A DNA stretch of 11,979 bases from Candidatus Poseidoniales archaeon (GTDB lineage: Archaea > Thermoplasmatota > Poseidoniia > Poseidoniales > Poseidoniaceae), in NCBI GenBank assembly GCA_009887135.1, contig QXYA01000021.1, positions 1-11,979 of the forward strand. The letters run 5' to 3'. Numbering within the stretch: the stretch's first letter is position 1; every line of letters starts with the position of its first letter. The translations under genes were made by a program, and so were the position numbers. A model generated the notes under the pieces. The model ran no database searches. It had not been told where the DNA came from and worked only from the letters and a program-made list of their open reading frames with translations. Below, one piece after another: positions 1-8,400 of the stretch.

Positions 1-5
1 AGGAC

Positions 6-1346
6 ATGGGGTTCTCAAAAGTCTTGATTGCCAACCGCGGAGAAATTGCTCTTCGAATCATGAGAACACTTCGTGATATGAATATTGAAGCGGCAATAAT
101 CTATGGAAAAGAAGACCGCCTATCACTGCCAGTACGTCTTTCAGATGATGCACATTTTCGTGACGTTATCAATCCACTCGATGCCTATCTCGATATTGAA
201 GCAGTTGTACAAGCCGCTAAAGACATGGGTTGTGATGCTGTGCATCCAGGCTATGGATTCCTCGCTGAAAATGCTGGGTTTGTAAAGCGCCTACAAGAAG
301 AAGGGATTACTTTCATCGGACCAAGTTCGGATGTAATCACCTTACTCGGCGATAAAATAGAAGCACGTGCTGCTATGGAAGCAGCAGGATTGCCGACCGC
401 AAAAGGATCCTCAGAACCAATCTTTGAAGCATCCGTCGCATCAGCCCTTGCAGATGAAATTGGATATCCAGTCATCATCAAAGCAGCTGCTGGTGGAGGA
501 GGAATTGGAATGCAGATCGTCCAAGCCGCTGATGAATTTGAAAGCGCTCTGAAACTCTGTCAATCACGTGCTAAATCCGCTTTTGGCGACTCTCGCGTCT
601 TCGTTGAGAAATACATACAAGGCGCACAGCACGTCGAATTTCAGGTACTTGCAGATGGGAATAAGGCCATTCATTTCGGTGAGCGCTTTTGCTCGATTCA
701 GCGCCGTCACCAAAAATTGGTTGAAGAGGGACCTTGGTTAACTCCAGAAAAGCGTGAAGAAATCGGCGCTCTTGTTTGTAAAGGTGCTGAATCTGTGGGT
801 TACAAAGGTCTTGCTACATTTGAATTCCTTCGAGATGCAAATGGGGACTTCTACTTTTTAGAAGTAAATCCTCGAGTTCAAGTTGAACATACCGTTACTG
901 AATTAATCACAGGGCACAATCTCGTTGAACTTGGAATTCGAGTGGCTCAAGGAGAATCACTTCCTCTTGCTCAAGAAGATATCACGTGGAACGGCCATTC
1001 GATTCAATGCCGTTTGAATGCAGAAGATCCTCGTGAATTTATCCCGAGCCCAGGACGGTTGTGGGAATGTCACTTCCCTTCAGGATTTGGAGTTCGAGTG
1101 GATACACATGCACATCCTGGTTACGAAATGCCAGGTAGTTTCGATTCCCTTCTCGCAAAGTTACTTGTTTGGGGGAGAGATCGTGAAGATGCAATACGTC
1201 GAATGAGAACCGCTCTTGATGAAACTGTAATCACAGGTGTTGAGCATCTCATTCCACTTCACCGTAGAATTATGGATGAAACTGATTTTATCAATGGTGA
1301 CATAACCATTCAATACATTGACATGCATCAAGAACTCTTAGGCTGA
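6..1346 (+). CDS. accC: Biotin carboxylase subunit of an acetyl/propionyl-CoA (or pyruvate) carboxylase
   Basis: This 446-residue protein carries out the ATP- and bicarbonate-dependent carboxylation of biotin on a separate carrier protein, the first half-reaction of acyl-CoA carboxylases. The start MGFSKVLIANRGEIALR matches the usual N-terminus of the family, and the length is close to E. coli AccC (449), so it is the stand-alone form without a fused biotin-carrier domain. Visible signatures are HPGYGFLAEN, the ATP-grasp lysine K159 with its Gly-rich loop (163-168), RRHQK ending at K237, the catalytic stretch EVNPRVQVEH (E286, N288, R290) and CRLNAEDP with R336. The loop reads GGGGIGM, with Ile167 where E. 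coli has Arg. The carrier and carboxyltransferase subunits are not in the window and could lie upstream. The substrate (acetyl-CoA, propionyl-CoA or pyruvate) cannot be decided from this subunit. The bases AGGA at 1-4 lie too close to the ATG to be a normal ribosome-binding site. Confidence 0.96.
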   Translation: MGFSKVLIANRGEIALRIMRTLRDMNIEAAIIYGKEDRLSLPVRLSDDAHFRDVINPLDAYLDIEAVVQAAKDMGCDAVHPGYGFLAENAGFVKRLQEEGITFIGPSSDVITLLGDKIEARAAMEAAGLPTAKGSSEPIFEASVASALADEIGYPVIIKAAAGGGGIGMQIVQAADEFESALKLCQSRAKSAFGDSRVFVEKYIQGAQHVEFQVLADGNKAIHFGERFCSIQRRHQKLVEEGPWLTPEKREEIGALVCKGAESVGYKGLATFEFLRDANGDFYFLEVNPRVQVEHTVTELITGHNLVELGIRVAQGESLPLAQEDITWNGHSIQCRLNAEDPREFIPSPGRLWECHFPSGFGVRVDTHAHPGYEMPGSFDSLLAKLLVWGRDREDAIRRMRTALDETVITGVEHLIPLHRRIMDETDFINGDITIQYIDMHQELLG

Positions 1347-1349
1347 GGT
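1345..1349 (+). promoter_or_regulatory. Shine-Dalgarno site of the PfkB-family kinase gene
   Basis: GAGGT overlaps the stop codon of the biotin carboxylase gene and ends seven bases before the ATG at 1357. It matches the core of the archaeal GGAGGTGAT consensus. It supports the start choice and suggests translation of the two genes from one mRNA. Confidence 0.6.
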
Positions 1350-1356
1350 TGATTTA

Positions 1357-2295
1357 ATGGATGTTCTTATTGTTGGAAGTTTGGCTTATGATAGCATAGC
1401 ATCACCTCTTGGTGCCGTAGAAAATGCACTTGGAGGTTCTGCTACATATGCAGGTCTATCCTGTGCCTTTCATCGTAATCGACTTGGTCTTGAATCAGTT
1501 GGTCTGGTCGGAGTCGTTGGTTCAGATTTCAGAAAACAGGACCGAGCGATTTTTGAAAACGCTCAACTTGATACCCAAGGAATCGAAACTGTCGAAGGAG
1601 AGACCTTCCGCTGGGTTGGGTCATATGAAGGATCAATGGCTCAAGCAATAACGCATGAAACGCACTTGAATGTGTTTGAACACTTTGAACCGAAGGTTCC
1701 AGAACATGGCCGTAATCCAACAGTGACCTTTTGTGCTAACTTACATCCTGCAATTCAACTCTCTGTACTGGATCAATCCAAACCAGTTCGATTTTCTATT
1801 CTTGATTCGATGAACCTATGGATTGACATCGCACATGACACCTTACTTGAAGCGATGAAGAGAGTAGATATTGTTGTCATCAACGACGGAGAAGCCTCGA
1901 TGCTTGCAGGGCAAGAGAACGTTGTAGCAGCAGCAAAAGCAGTTCAAAAGATGGCATCAATTCCAACTCTTATTGTTAAGAGAGGGGAGCATGGCGTGAT
2001 TGCTCTTCACGGAAATGAAATGATTGCAATGCCATCGTATCCCTGTCCAGAGGTCATTGATCCAACTGGCTGTGGAGATACATTTGCAGGCGCACTCGCT
2101 GCTTGCCTCGCCTCAGGTAAGGGTGAGATGACAGTTGAAGAACTTCGAAAAGCTTTGACTCATGCCACAGTAACTGCAAGTTTCACTCTCGAAGACTTCG
2201 GCACTACAATTCTAGAAAAGGTTTCACAAGAGGTGTATCAGCAACGATACAATTCGTATTGTGTTATCTCAGGAATCTCAGTCGAATCGTCGTAG
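1357..2295 (+). CDS. PfkB/ribokinase-family sugar or nucleoside kinase
   Basis: This 312-residue protein is a cytosolic kinase of the PfkB/ribokinase fold, which transfers phosphate from ATP to a hydroxyl of a sugar or nucleoside. The N-terminus MDVLIVGSLAYDSI and the GGSATYAG motif (26-33) form the substrate side. DSMNLWID (150-157) and VKRGEHG (207-213) follow. The C-terminal signature DPTGCGDTF (235-243) supplies the anion hole and the probable catalytic base D241. The GGSATYAG, DSMNLWI and KRGE-G combination resembles a ribokinase-like subgroup of unknown substrate rather than classical ribokinase or adenosine kinase, so the substrate is left open. The gene starts 10 bases after the biotin carboxylase stop, on the same strand, and is probably co-transcribed with it. 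Its last 18 bases overlap the end of the convergent gene on the other strand, which leaves no room for a separate terminator between them. Confidence 0.9.
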   Translation: MDVLIVGSLAYDSIASPLGAVENALGGSATYAGLSCAFHRNRLGLESVGLVGVVGSDFRKQDRAIFENAQLDTQGIETVEGETFRWVGSYEGSMAQAITHETHLNVFEHFEPKVPEHGRNPTVTFCANLHPAIQLSVLDQSKPVRFSILDSMNLWIDIAHDTLLEAMKRVDIVVINDGEASMLAGQENVVAAAKAVQKMASIPTLIVKRGEHGVIALHGNEMIAMPSYPCPEVIDPTGCGDTFAGALAACLASGKGEMTVEELRKALTHATVTASFTLEDFGTTILEKVSQEVYQQRYNSYCVISGISVESS

Positions 2296-3705
2296 TCCAT
2301 GACGTCCAGATTGCTGGATTGGCGCAACTTCTTGTAATTCAGTTAGAGCACTAAACGAGTCAGGGACTTCCTGCGCAACCACTTCTTCAGAAATATGTTC
2401 ATTCATGATTCCAATAAGTTCGTCATCAACACCCTCATGACTCAGGTTGGTAATTTTATCTCGAACTTTTCGTATGGATGATATTCCTCGAGATACGATT
2501 GAGTTTTTCGCCTTTCTTGACTTTACTATTTTGTTCTCTGCTCTGTTTGAACGAACATGAATACGTTGTAAGGGGTTATTCCCATTATTCCGACGAATAA
2601 TTCCTGACTTCAAGGCAGGCTGAGGTTGAGCCTTTGGCTGTTCATCAACTGTTGTCGCTTGTTCGACCAGTGATGGGCGCTCTTCAGTTTCCTCAAGATG
2701 GAAGTTATCCAGATTATGATCTGGCGAGGTAAACTGTCCAGAAGTATGCGGAATATGGGCTCCCTCAGGGCCGATAAAACTAGGTAGGTGCGTTTGAGGA
2801 AGAGGTGTAGAGGTCAACGGTTGACGGGTGACGGGTATACCACTTGCTTGGTGCATTCGATGAGAAGAACTTCCATGATGCGTCCGTACTTCGGGTGGAA
2901 GCGGAGTTTCTCCTGTAAAAATCGCATCGACGTGACCTAATGGGCGATGATGTTGGTGAAGTTCATGTTCTTCATATCCCCTTCGCGTTGAGATGTTTTC
3001 CCGTCCACGTACAATGATTCCATGTTCGCTCGAAGGAGGTTGATTCATGGCGTCATCGGCCCATCGAGGAATTGTTCCTTCATCGATTTCAAATCCATCA
3101 CTTTGTGTAGTTTCATTTCTTAAAAACGTGGTAATACTTGCTGATGGGACCAAATCAACAGGAGGGGTTGGCAATTCGTTGTAGGCTTCTTGAGCTGCTT
3201 CCCTTGGATAATCAGTATCTTGATTCATCATCTCAGTACCAATTTTAGCTTGTTCAAGCGTCATTCCCTCATTCATTCTTCCAATCAACATTGAGAGTTC
3301 AAGTAACTTCGAATCGTTTCCATAAATGACATGGCAATCACCCAGCAGCATATCCAATGTCAGCGTTGGACGCTTCGTAAGGCCCCAACTCGAAATCAGA
3401 AGCACACCGGCCAAGAATGCGAACACTCGAAGGTCAGCGGGAGTGATGATGCGCCAAGAAGCGTACAATGCACAAACGCCGATGAAGGCAATCCATGCAG
3501 GGACAAGCGTGGTGTTGTGGTGCTGCATTCGAGCGACAGAGTCATATCGAAACTCGAGACAATTTCCGTTTTTGAATTCAAAGGATACTCGAGAATTGGT
3601 AAGGCTTGCTCTGGCCTTTCCTCCTTCTCCTACCAAGCGTAGACCGTGAAGAGATACTCTCTCCCCATTCTCCGCAAGGCGTTCGTTGCGCCCATTGGTC
3701 TGCAT
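2278..3705 (-). CDS. Membrane protein with a transmembrane hairpin and a long disordered tail, function unknown
   Basis: I do not recognise this 475-residue protein. Residues 16-62 look like beta strands. Two hydrophobic segments (about 66-84 and 91-108) form a tight hairpin, and strands at 113-129 with a helix at about 132-150 follow. Strands, inserted membrane hairpin, strands, then a helix recall bacterial PH-like membrane proteins, but this is only inference. Residues 160-365 are low in hydrophobic residues and rich in Pro, Ser, Thr and His (His-rich near 247-286). Residues 370-418 are strongly basic (RSNRAENKIVKSRKAK), and an acidic helix-like end follows. The basic part could bind membrane phosphate or nucleic acid. 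The gene lies last in a three-gene minus-strand cluster, 91 bases after the EF-Tu-like gene. The ATG at 3705 is the first ATG in frame. The frame stays open upstream to about 3800 with no ATG, GTG or TTG, so the start is only fairly sure. The end overlaps the kinase gene by 18 bases. Confidence 0.8.
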   Translation of the reverse strand: MQTNGRNERLAENGERVSLHGLRLVGEGGKARASLTNSRVSFEFKNGNCLEFRYDSVARMQHHNTTLVPAWIAFIGVCALYASWRIITPADLRVFAFLAGVLLISSWGLTKRPTLTLDMLLGDCHVIYGNDSKLLELSMLIGRMNEGMTLEQAKIGTEMMNQDTDYPREAAQEAYNELPTPPVDLVPSASITTFLRNETTQSDGFEIDEGTIPRWADDAMNQPPSSEHGIIVRGRENISTRRGYEEHELHQHHRPLGHVDAIFTGETPLPPEVRTHHGSSSHRMHQASGIPVTRQPLTSTPLPQTHLPSFIGPEGAHIPHTSGQFTSPDHNLDNFHLEETEERPSLVEQATTVDEQPKAQPQPALKSGIIRRNNGNNPLQRIHVRSNRAENKIVKSRKAKNSIVSRGISSIRKVRDKITNLSHEGVDDELIGIMNEHISEEVVAQEVPDSFSALTELQEVAPIQQSGRHGLRRFD

Positions 3706-3796
3706 CCCATCAAGCAGTAGAACCAGCCCATTATGAATGCATCCCCAAAGTTCGAGATTGAGGGGGTCGTTCGAGGAGTAGAGTTTTGATGCCGGA
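3706..3796 (-). other. Gap upstream of the membrane protein gene, open in its frame
   Basis: These 91 bases separate the EF-Tu-like stop (TAA at 3797-3799) from the ATG at 3705. Read on the minus strand they contain no stop in the frame of the membrane protein and encode a sequence ending in WGCIHNGLVLLLDG just before the ATG. No clear TATA box or terminator hairpin is visible. The only ribosome-binding candidate is a weak GATGGG directly before the ATG. The stretch may be a plain leader or may hide a non-standard start. Confidence 0.4.
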
Positions 3797-4819
3797 TTAT
3801 TCCAGTTTTATCAGATTTGCATCGCCCATAATTCTTGGTTTAGAATCGAGTTGAGCGATTAATACAGAAGGTGGATCTTCAATACGTTGCAAGAGAGGTG
3901 TTTCCCAGCGAACGGTTCCAGCCCCTCCGTCTATGGTTTCGACACGTCCCACAACAAACTGCAGATCAATCGAAGCGTGAAGGACATCACCCACAGTCAA
4001 CTTTCGCTTTTGGAAGGGAGATACGTTGAGGTTTATTTGAGACAATGAATGGGATTCCAGAGCAAGAGGTCGATGTATGTCTTTTCTCTTATCTTCGAGT
4101 TCTGGCAGAACGATTAGGCAGGTTCCGCTCAGCGATTCTTCCTTTGCATTACGAAGTGCAATACCGACTCTGTCTCCTGCTCCAGCCGTAGGGACATCAT
4201 CATCCATTACTTGCAGTGATTTGACAGAACCAGTTCCTCCAGAGGGAAGCATTGTTATTTCATCATGAACGGAAACGCTTCCAGATTGGACATATCCAAT
4301 TGCAACAAGACCAATCCCTTTCACATTGAAGTGTTGATCGATAGGAACGACAAGCGGTTGTTGTTCGATCATCTGCAGTTCTTCTGCCATGGAATTCATA
4401 ATGGCATAAAGAGCAGTTCTCAATTCTGGCCCATCATCCTTTTCAAAGGTCCAATCTGTTAATCCAGCTTGCTTGAAGAGTGTTTTGACCATGTCTTCGT
4501 CAACCCATTCGCCTTGAGGCGGGCGTATAACAGCAATTCCTTGCTTGATGTTTGCACTTGAGAAAGCGACAAGTGCTTCGCCAAGAGTTGCATCGATTGC
4601 AGTGATTTCAATCAGACCAGCACGCGCAGCAGATAGAGCATTCAGCAAAGGCCGCAAACGCTCTGGGTATTTTGCAGGGCGAATCAAAGAGAGAATTTGC
4701 GCTTCTCCGCTGACCATTTCTTTATTCACATAGGTATGGACGTCTCTTTGGTCGGTTGGTTTTGCAATACTTCGTGCAAGGTCATCACTACCAACCATGG
4801 CGATGTTAAGAACAGGCAT
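3797..4819 (-). CDS. Degenerate EF-Tu/SelB-like protein lacking GTPase motifs
   Basis: This 340-residue protein resembles translation elongation factor EF-Tu/SelB but has lost the GTP-binding signature. At the N-terminus MPVLNIAMVGSDDLARSIAK occupies the P-loop position, with GSDDLA in place of GHVDHGKST. No DxxG or NKxD motif is evident in residues 1-150. Domain 2 is well kept: HFNVKGIGLVAIGYVQSG (163-180) corresponds to the 'F.I.G.GTV..G.V..G' motif, followed by VHDEITMLP and AGAGDRVGIALRNA (212-225). A domain-3-like beta region (about 255-340) ends the chain. Archaea carry EF-Tu-like paralogs of this type with a RPAKYPERL-like segment (47-55). Their role is not established; a translation-linked function without GTP hydrolysis is a reasonable guess. 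The gene starts 35 bases after the thioesterase stop on the same strand. No strong Shine-Dalgarno motif is visible before the ATG. Confidence 0.85.
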   Translation of the reverse strand: MPVLNIAMVGSDDLARSIAKPTDQRDVHTYVNKEMVSGEAQILSLIRPAKYPERLRPLLNALSAARAGLIEITAIDATLGEALVAFSSANIKQGIAVIRPPQGEWVDEDMVKTLFKQAGLTDWTFEKDDGPELRTALYAIMNSMAEELQMIEQQPLVVPIDQHFNVKGIGLVAIGYVQSGSVSVHDEITMLPSGGTGSVKSLQVMDDDVPTAGAGDRVGIALRNAKEESLSGTCLIVLPELEDKRKDIHRPLALESHSLSQINLNVSPFQKRKLTVGDVLHASIDLQFVVGRVETIDGGAGTVRWETPLLQRIEDPPSVLIAQLDSKPRIMGDANLIKLE

Positions 4820-4854
4820 GTGTCAATCCACAAGCCATTCTTTCATCAATGCTC

Positions 4855-5319
4855 TCATTCAGAATTACGCTTTGAGAGCATGTTTTCCCGAATTTCTTCG
4901 GCTATCTTCCACTCGCTCATGTCTTCTTCGGATTCAGGAACAAGTTGTGGAATTGGAATAGGTCGCATCATCGAATCGATGGCAACCATGAAGAAATAAC
5001 CTTCACAGATAACTCGGGTCTCCCAATCAGATTTGGTCATAGCGCATGCTGTAACTTTGACGCCTGCAGTGTGCGTACTTGTGAACACAACACGTCCAGT
5101 AACCTCGATCAAGTCCCCTTGCCTTGCAGGGGCTTTGAAGGTCAATGTGTCGATTGAGATTGTAACAAATTCTCTGTGTGCAAATTTCGAACATGCAATA
5201 CCAGCTGCTTTGTCCATAACTGAAAGTAAACGTCCTCCGAAGAGCGTATTGTATGAGTTTGTGTCTTGAGGAAATACTTCTTCAATCAACATCACTGGCT
5301 CGGTTGAGAATGGCTTCAT
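4855..5319 (-). CDS. Acyl-CoA thioesterase, hotdog fold (YciA/BACH-like)
   Basis: From the ATG at 5319 this is a 154-residue cytosolic enzyme that hydrolyses acyl-CoA to free acid and CoA. The hotdog signature is clear: FPQDTNSYNTLFGGRLLSVMD (D19, N21, G28-G29, D36) followed by KAAGIA gives the central helix. TISIDTLTFKAPARQGDLIEV (residues 53-73) gives the following strands. Length and motifs fit the YciA/ACOT7-like group; chain-length preference cannot be read. The reading frame is open upstream to a TTG at 5406, which would add 29 residues. I prefer the ATG because the family begins close to the DTN motif and the added residues look unlike it. The C-terminal 35 residues (about 120-154) extend past the usual hotdog core and are charged and helical. 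It is the first gene of a minus-strand cluster with the EF-Tu-like gene, and it is divergent from the giant surface protein. Confidence 0.9.
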   Translation of the reverse strand: MKPFSTEPVMLIEEVFPQDTNSYNTLFGGRLLSVMDKAAGIACSKFAHREFVTISIDTLTFKAPARQGDLIEVTGRVVFTSTHTAGVKVTACAMTKSDWETRVICEGYFFMVAIDSMMRPIPIPQLVPESEEDMSEWKIAEEIRENMLSKRNSE

Positions 5320-5472
5320 GATAAGACCCAGCCCCCTCTCCAATATGAAGACATGGAGTCGGAAAGTGGAAAATTTCCTATTTATCCAACGAATATCATA
5401 TTTCAAAGCAATGTAGTCAGTTAAGCGACGAAGTTTTAGAGCAGAGTCGGTACGGAGTACATAGGTGAAACC
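5320..5472. promoter_or_regulatory. Divergent promoter region between thioesterase and giant surface protein genes
   Basis: These 153 bases lie between two outward-reading starts and must hold promoters for both. The middle is AT-rich. On the minus strand ATAAATA (5379-5385) sits about 60 bases before the thioesterase ATG and could be a TATA box giving a leader of about 35 bases. For the plus strand the AT-rich stretch near 5391-5406 (ATATCATATTTCAAA) or TTTTA near 5434 could serve. None of these is a perfect archaeal TATA/BRE match, so exact placement is uncertain. No clear operator repeat was seen. Confidence 0.5.
5463..5468 (+). promoter_or_regulatory. Shine-Dalgarno site of the giant surface protein gene
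   Basis: AGGTGA matches the archaeal GGAGGTGAT consensus and ends four bases before the ATG at 5473. It fixes the start and shows the mRNA has a leader. Confidence 0.65.
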
Positions 5473-8400
5473 ATGGCTTCTACTGATGGACGAACAAAAA
5501 TTGCATTTTTCCTTGTGACTTTGATGATACTGACCCCTTTGGCAACTGCTGCAAGCGTATCAGATTTTAGCTCAGGCACAAGCGAAGTAGAGGTTGTACT
5601 TGATGACGCTTCCACATACATGAACGAAGTAGACGGCTCGGTTGACCTACCTGTCGGTGAATCAATCACATCAGCAAGCGTTGCAGTCTCAACATCTCCT
5701 GCAATTCACGGCGCACATACTCGTATTGATATCGAAACAATGCCACGTGTATGGAATCCAAATTACAATGGACAAAAGACGTCTTTTTCCCAAGCCACAG
5801 ATTTCCAATTTGAAGATGGAGCCACATCAACACCAGTTTCACTCAAGGCTGAAGGTCTCTTGACGGACTTCGAGAGCGACCAGGCTGGGTTCATGGACAC
5901 CACCACCCCGCCGCCCAGTTCAGGCGCTCCATGGTCCCATGGTTCGCTGTTTGGAGGGTCTGTGATCGATTCCAATTGTGCTTCGGGCAGTGACTGTTGG
6001 GGTACTGGACTCTTCGACGTCGATTACACGGACGATAACGGCGGTTCTGCATACAAGCAAACCCTTCTTTCTCCAACACTTGACATGACTTCTGCGGCAA
6101 TTAAGGACCCTTCCGCCTACTTCGATTCATGGCACCAACTTGCGACCCATTCCACATCGGGCACCAATCCGAATTACAGGTATGCAGATTGTGCTTATGT
6201 TGAGATACGATCAGCGAACACTCCTGTATTCGATCCAGTTGCAAATCAATTCGAGCACATTGATTTTGACATCCAGAATTCAAGTGGAGTCTCTTTCGGC
6301 TCCGGATATTACCAGGTTGGAAGTGGACAAGCTCAGCAAAAAATCAACGGAGCATGTAACGGAGTTCAATTTGATGATTACGCTCTTGGTGGAACCTCTA
6401 CATCTGCATTTAACACAGATGGTTGGGGCAACATGAAACTCGACTTATCCAATTACGGCGGTTCATATGTTCAAATTCGATTTGTATTGGAACACAATGC
6501 AATCCCTCTCTCAAATGGCTACTCGTTGGACAACAACACAATGCCAGGATGGTACATCGATAACTTCCGATTCGGAAGTGTCCTTCCACAATCTGGATGG
6601 ATGGGTGTACGTGGAATTTTACCAAATGTAGGCGGCGGCGATAATCATCCAAACGGGTATGGATTGCTGACAATTGAGGCGGAAACAACTACGACTGCAG
6701 TTCTTTCCGTGGACGTTTTGGATCCACTTACCGGACTCGTAGTTGTCGGCGAGGATAATAATCCCATGTCTGGTCTTATCGGTACAGTTCTCGAACTATG
6801 GGACATCAATTCCTCGACATATCCTACGGTTGATTTGAAATTTAATTTCGATTCTGGGCCTGATCAACTCTCAACCCCTATTTTCCACGGTTTCTCGATA
6901 GGTACTCGTGTAGGGACTGGATTTAATCAGACAATTGTTTCGCCAAATCCTCCAGAAAATGGAATTTGGTCATCACAAGGACTTGGTGATCTGATGATGT
7001 ACAATCCACAACTGATTGATACTGCTTTCACCGCCGATAAGTTCCGTTCACACTTCGCACATCCTATTGCTTCGATTACTCCCTACATACAGGACGATTG
7101 TACTGAGAATCCTGAACTTTCAGTTTCGATGAACGGCTATGACGTGATTATGCAAAACAACGTTAAGTACACATTGGGAGAAACTGCTGGAATGCCTTCA
7201 TCAGCGTTCGGCTTCTCGGCTGTTCTAAGTTACCAAAACCCATGCGATGTCGCAGGAATGTGGTTCGATCTTGAATTTGCTCATTATCCAGAAAATGTCC
7301 GTATCGATGTTGCTGGAGACGGCGACATGGAGTACGCATTTAGTGAACCTGCTTTCGACATGTTTGGTCGTCAAACATTGTTCATAAGTTCAAAGGATGC
7401 TAACGACGTTCACTACGGATCTGAAAGCCGAACACTCACCCTTGGATTGAGTGGTTCTGTTGACGGAGGAGAATTCATGCTCCCAGTTGGCGCAACAATT
7501 CGAGCTGCTGAAGTTTCCTTCGAGAACAATCAAATCATTTCAACAACCGACGTAAACGAAGGATTTGACTGGTCACTGTTGTCGGGTCTCGAAGAAGTTG
7601 CATTGGGTAGTATTGGGAACCAAACCGATGGTTCATCAGAGATGTACCCTGTTGAGATGAACCTCTCAAGTGCACTCAACACGTTGATGCAAAGCAGTCT
7701 TACACCAACAGCACATATCGATGCGAACGGAAATGGATGGAAGAAATTCAGATTCAATATTGAAAGTCTTAACGCTACTGGCGGTGTGACAATTGATCTC
7801 ATTGGACTCGATGTGGTATACGACCTTACCCATTACCTCTCAACCAGCAACGACTTTGCTTCTGAACTTGCGCAAGGTGTTGCACTTTCATCATCAACAT
7901 CTGGAAGTGCAACTGTACCAATCGTTGTTCATTCAACCAGTGGAGGCGGTCTTGCTCTTTCCAGCCTATCTGTGATTACATCCCCTGGATATGTCACAAC
8001 AGCAACACTTGTTGGAAATCCGATCGGTCTTTATCCGAATGGAGAAATTTACGAAGTCATCACAACACACACCGTCTCTGCACTTACTGGGGCGCAATTC
8101 CAAGAAGCCAATCTCATGTTTGAATCCGTAACTGGAAACATTGAACTCTCTTATTCAGATCTCAACGGATTCGGAGAAGTTGAGAATTCGAACGGATACA
8201 TTACACTTCAATCTTCAAGCGTTGCAGATATTTCTGAAGGGAAGGAAATCACTTGGAGATTCACTGTTAACAATGTCTGGGAAGATACTGTGGAAGTGAA
8301 GATTTACGCTGGACAAAAAGCAACAAATGGCGTCAATGGTCTGCCTTCTGCCATCGTCCTTGCACCACCAGGTGGTAATGCTGTCGAGAACGATGTTGGC

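Noticed and set aside
3326..3649. Open frames of about 100 codons on the plus strand opposite the N-terminal part of the membrane protein gene
   Set aside because: Both have low-plausibility composition, no ribosome site and no family features. The opposite frame has coherent membrane helices and strands, so these are shadows.
5929..5943. Palindromic pair CCATGG-TC-CCATGG
   Set aside because: It lies inside the coding region at a Trp-Ser-His stretch and reads as normal codons. No regulatory role is expected there.
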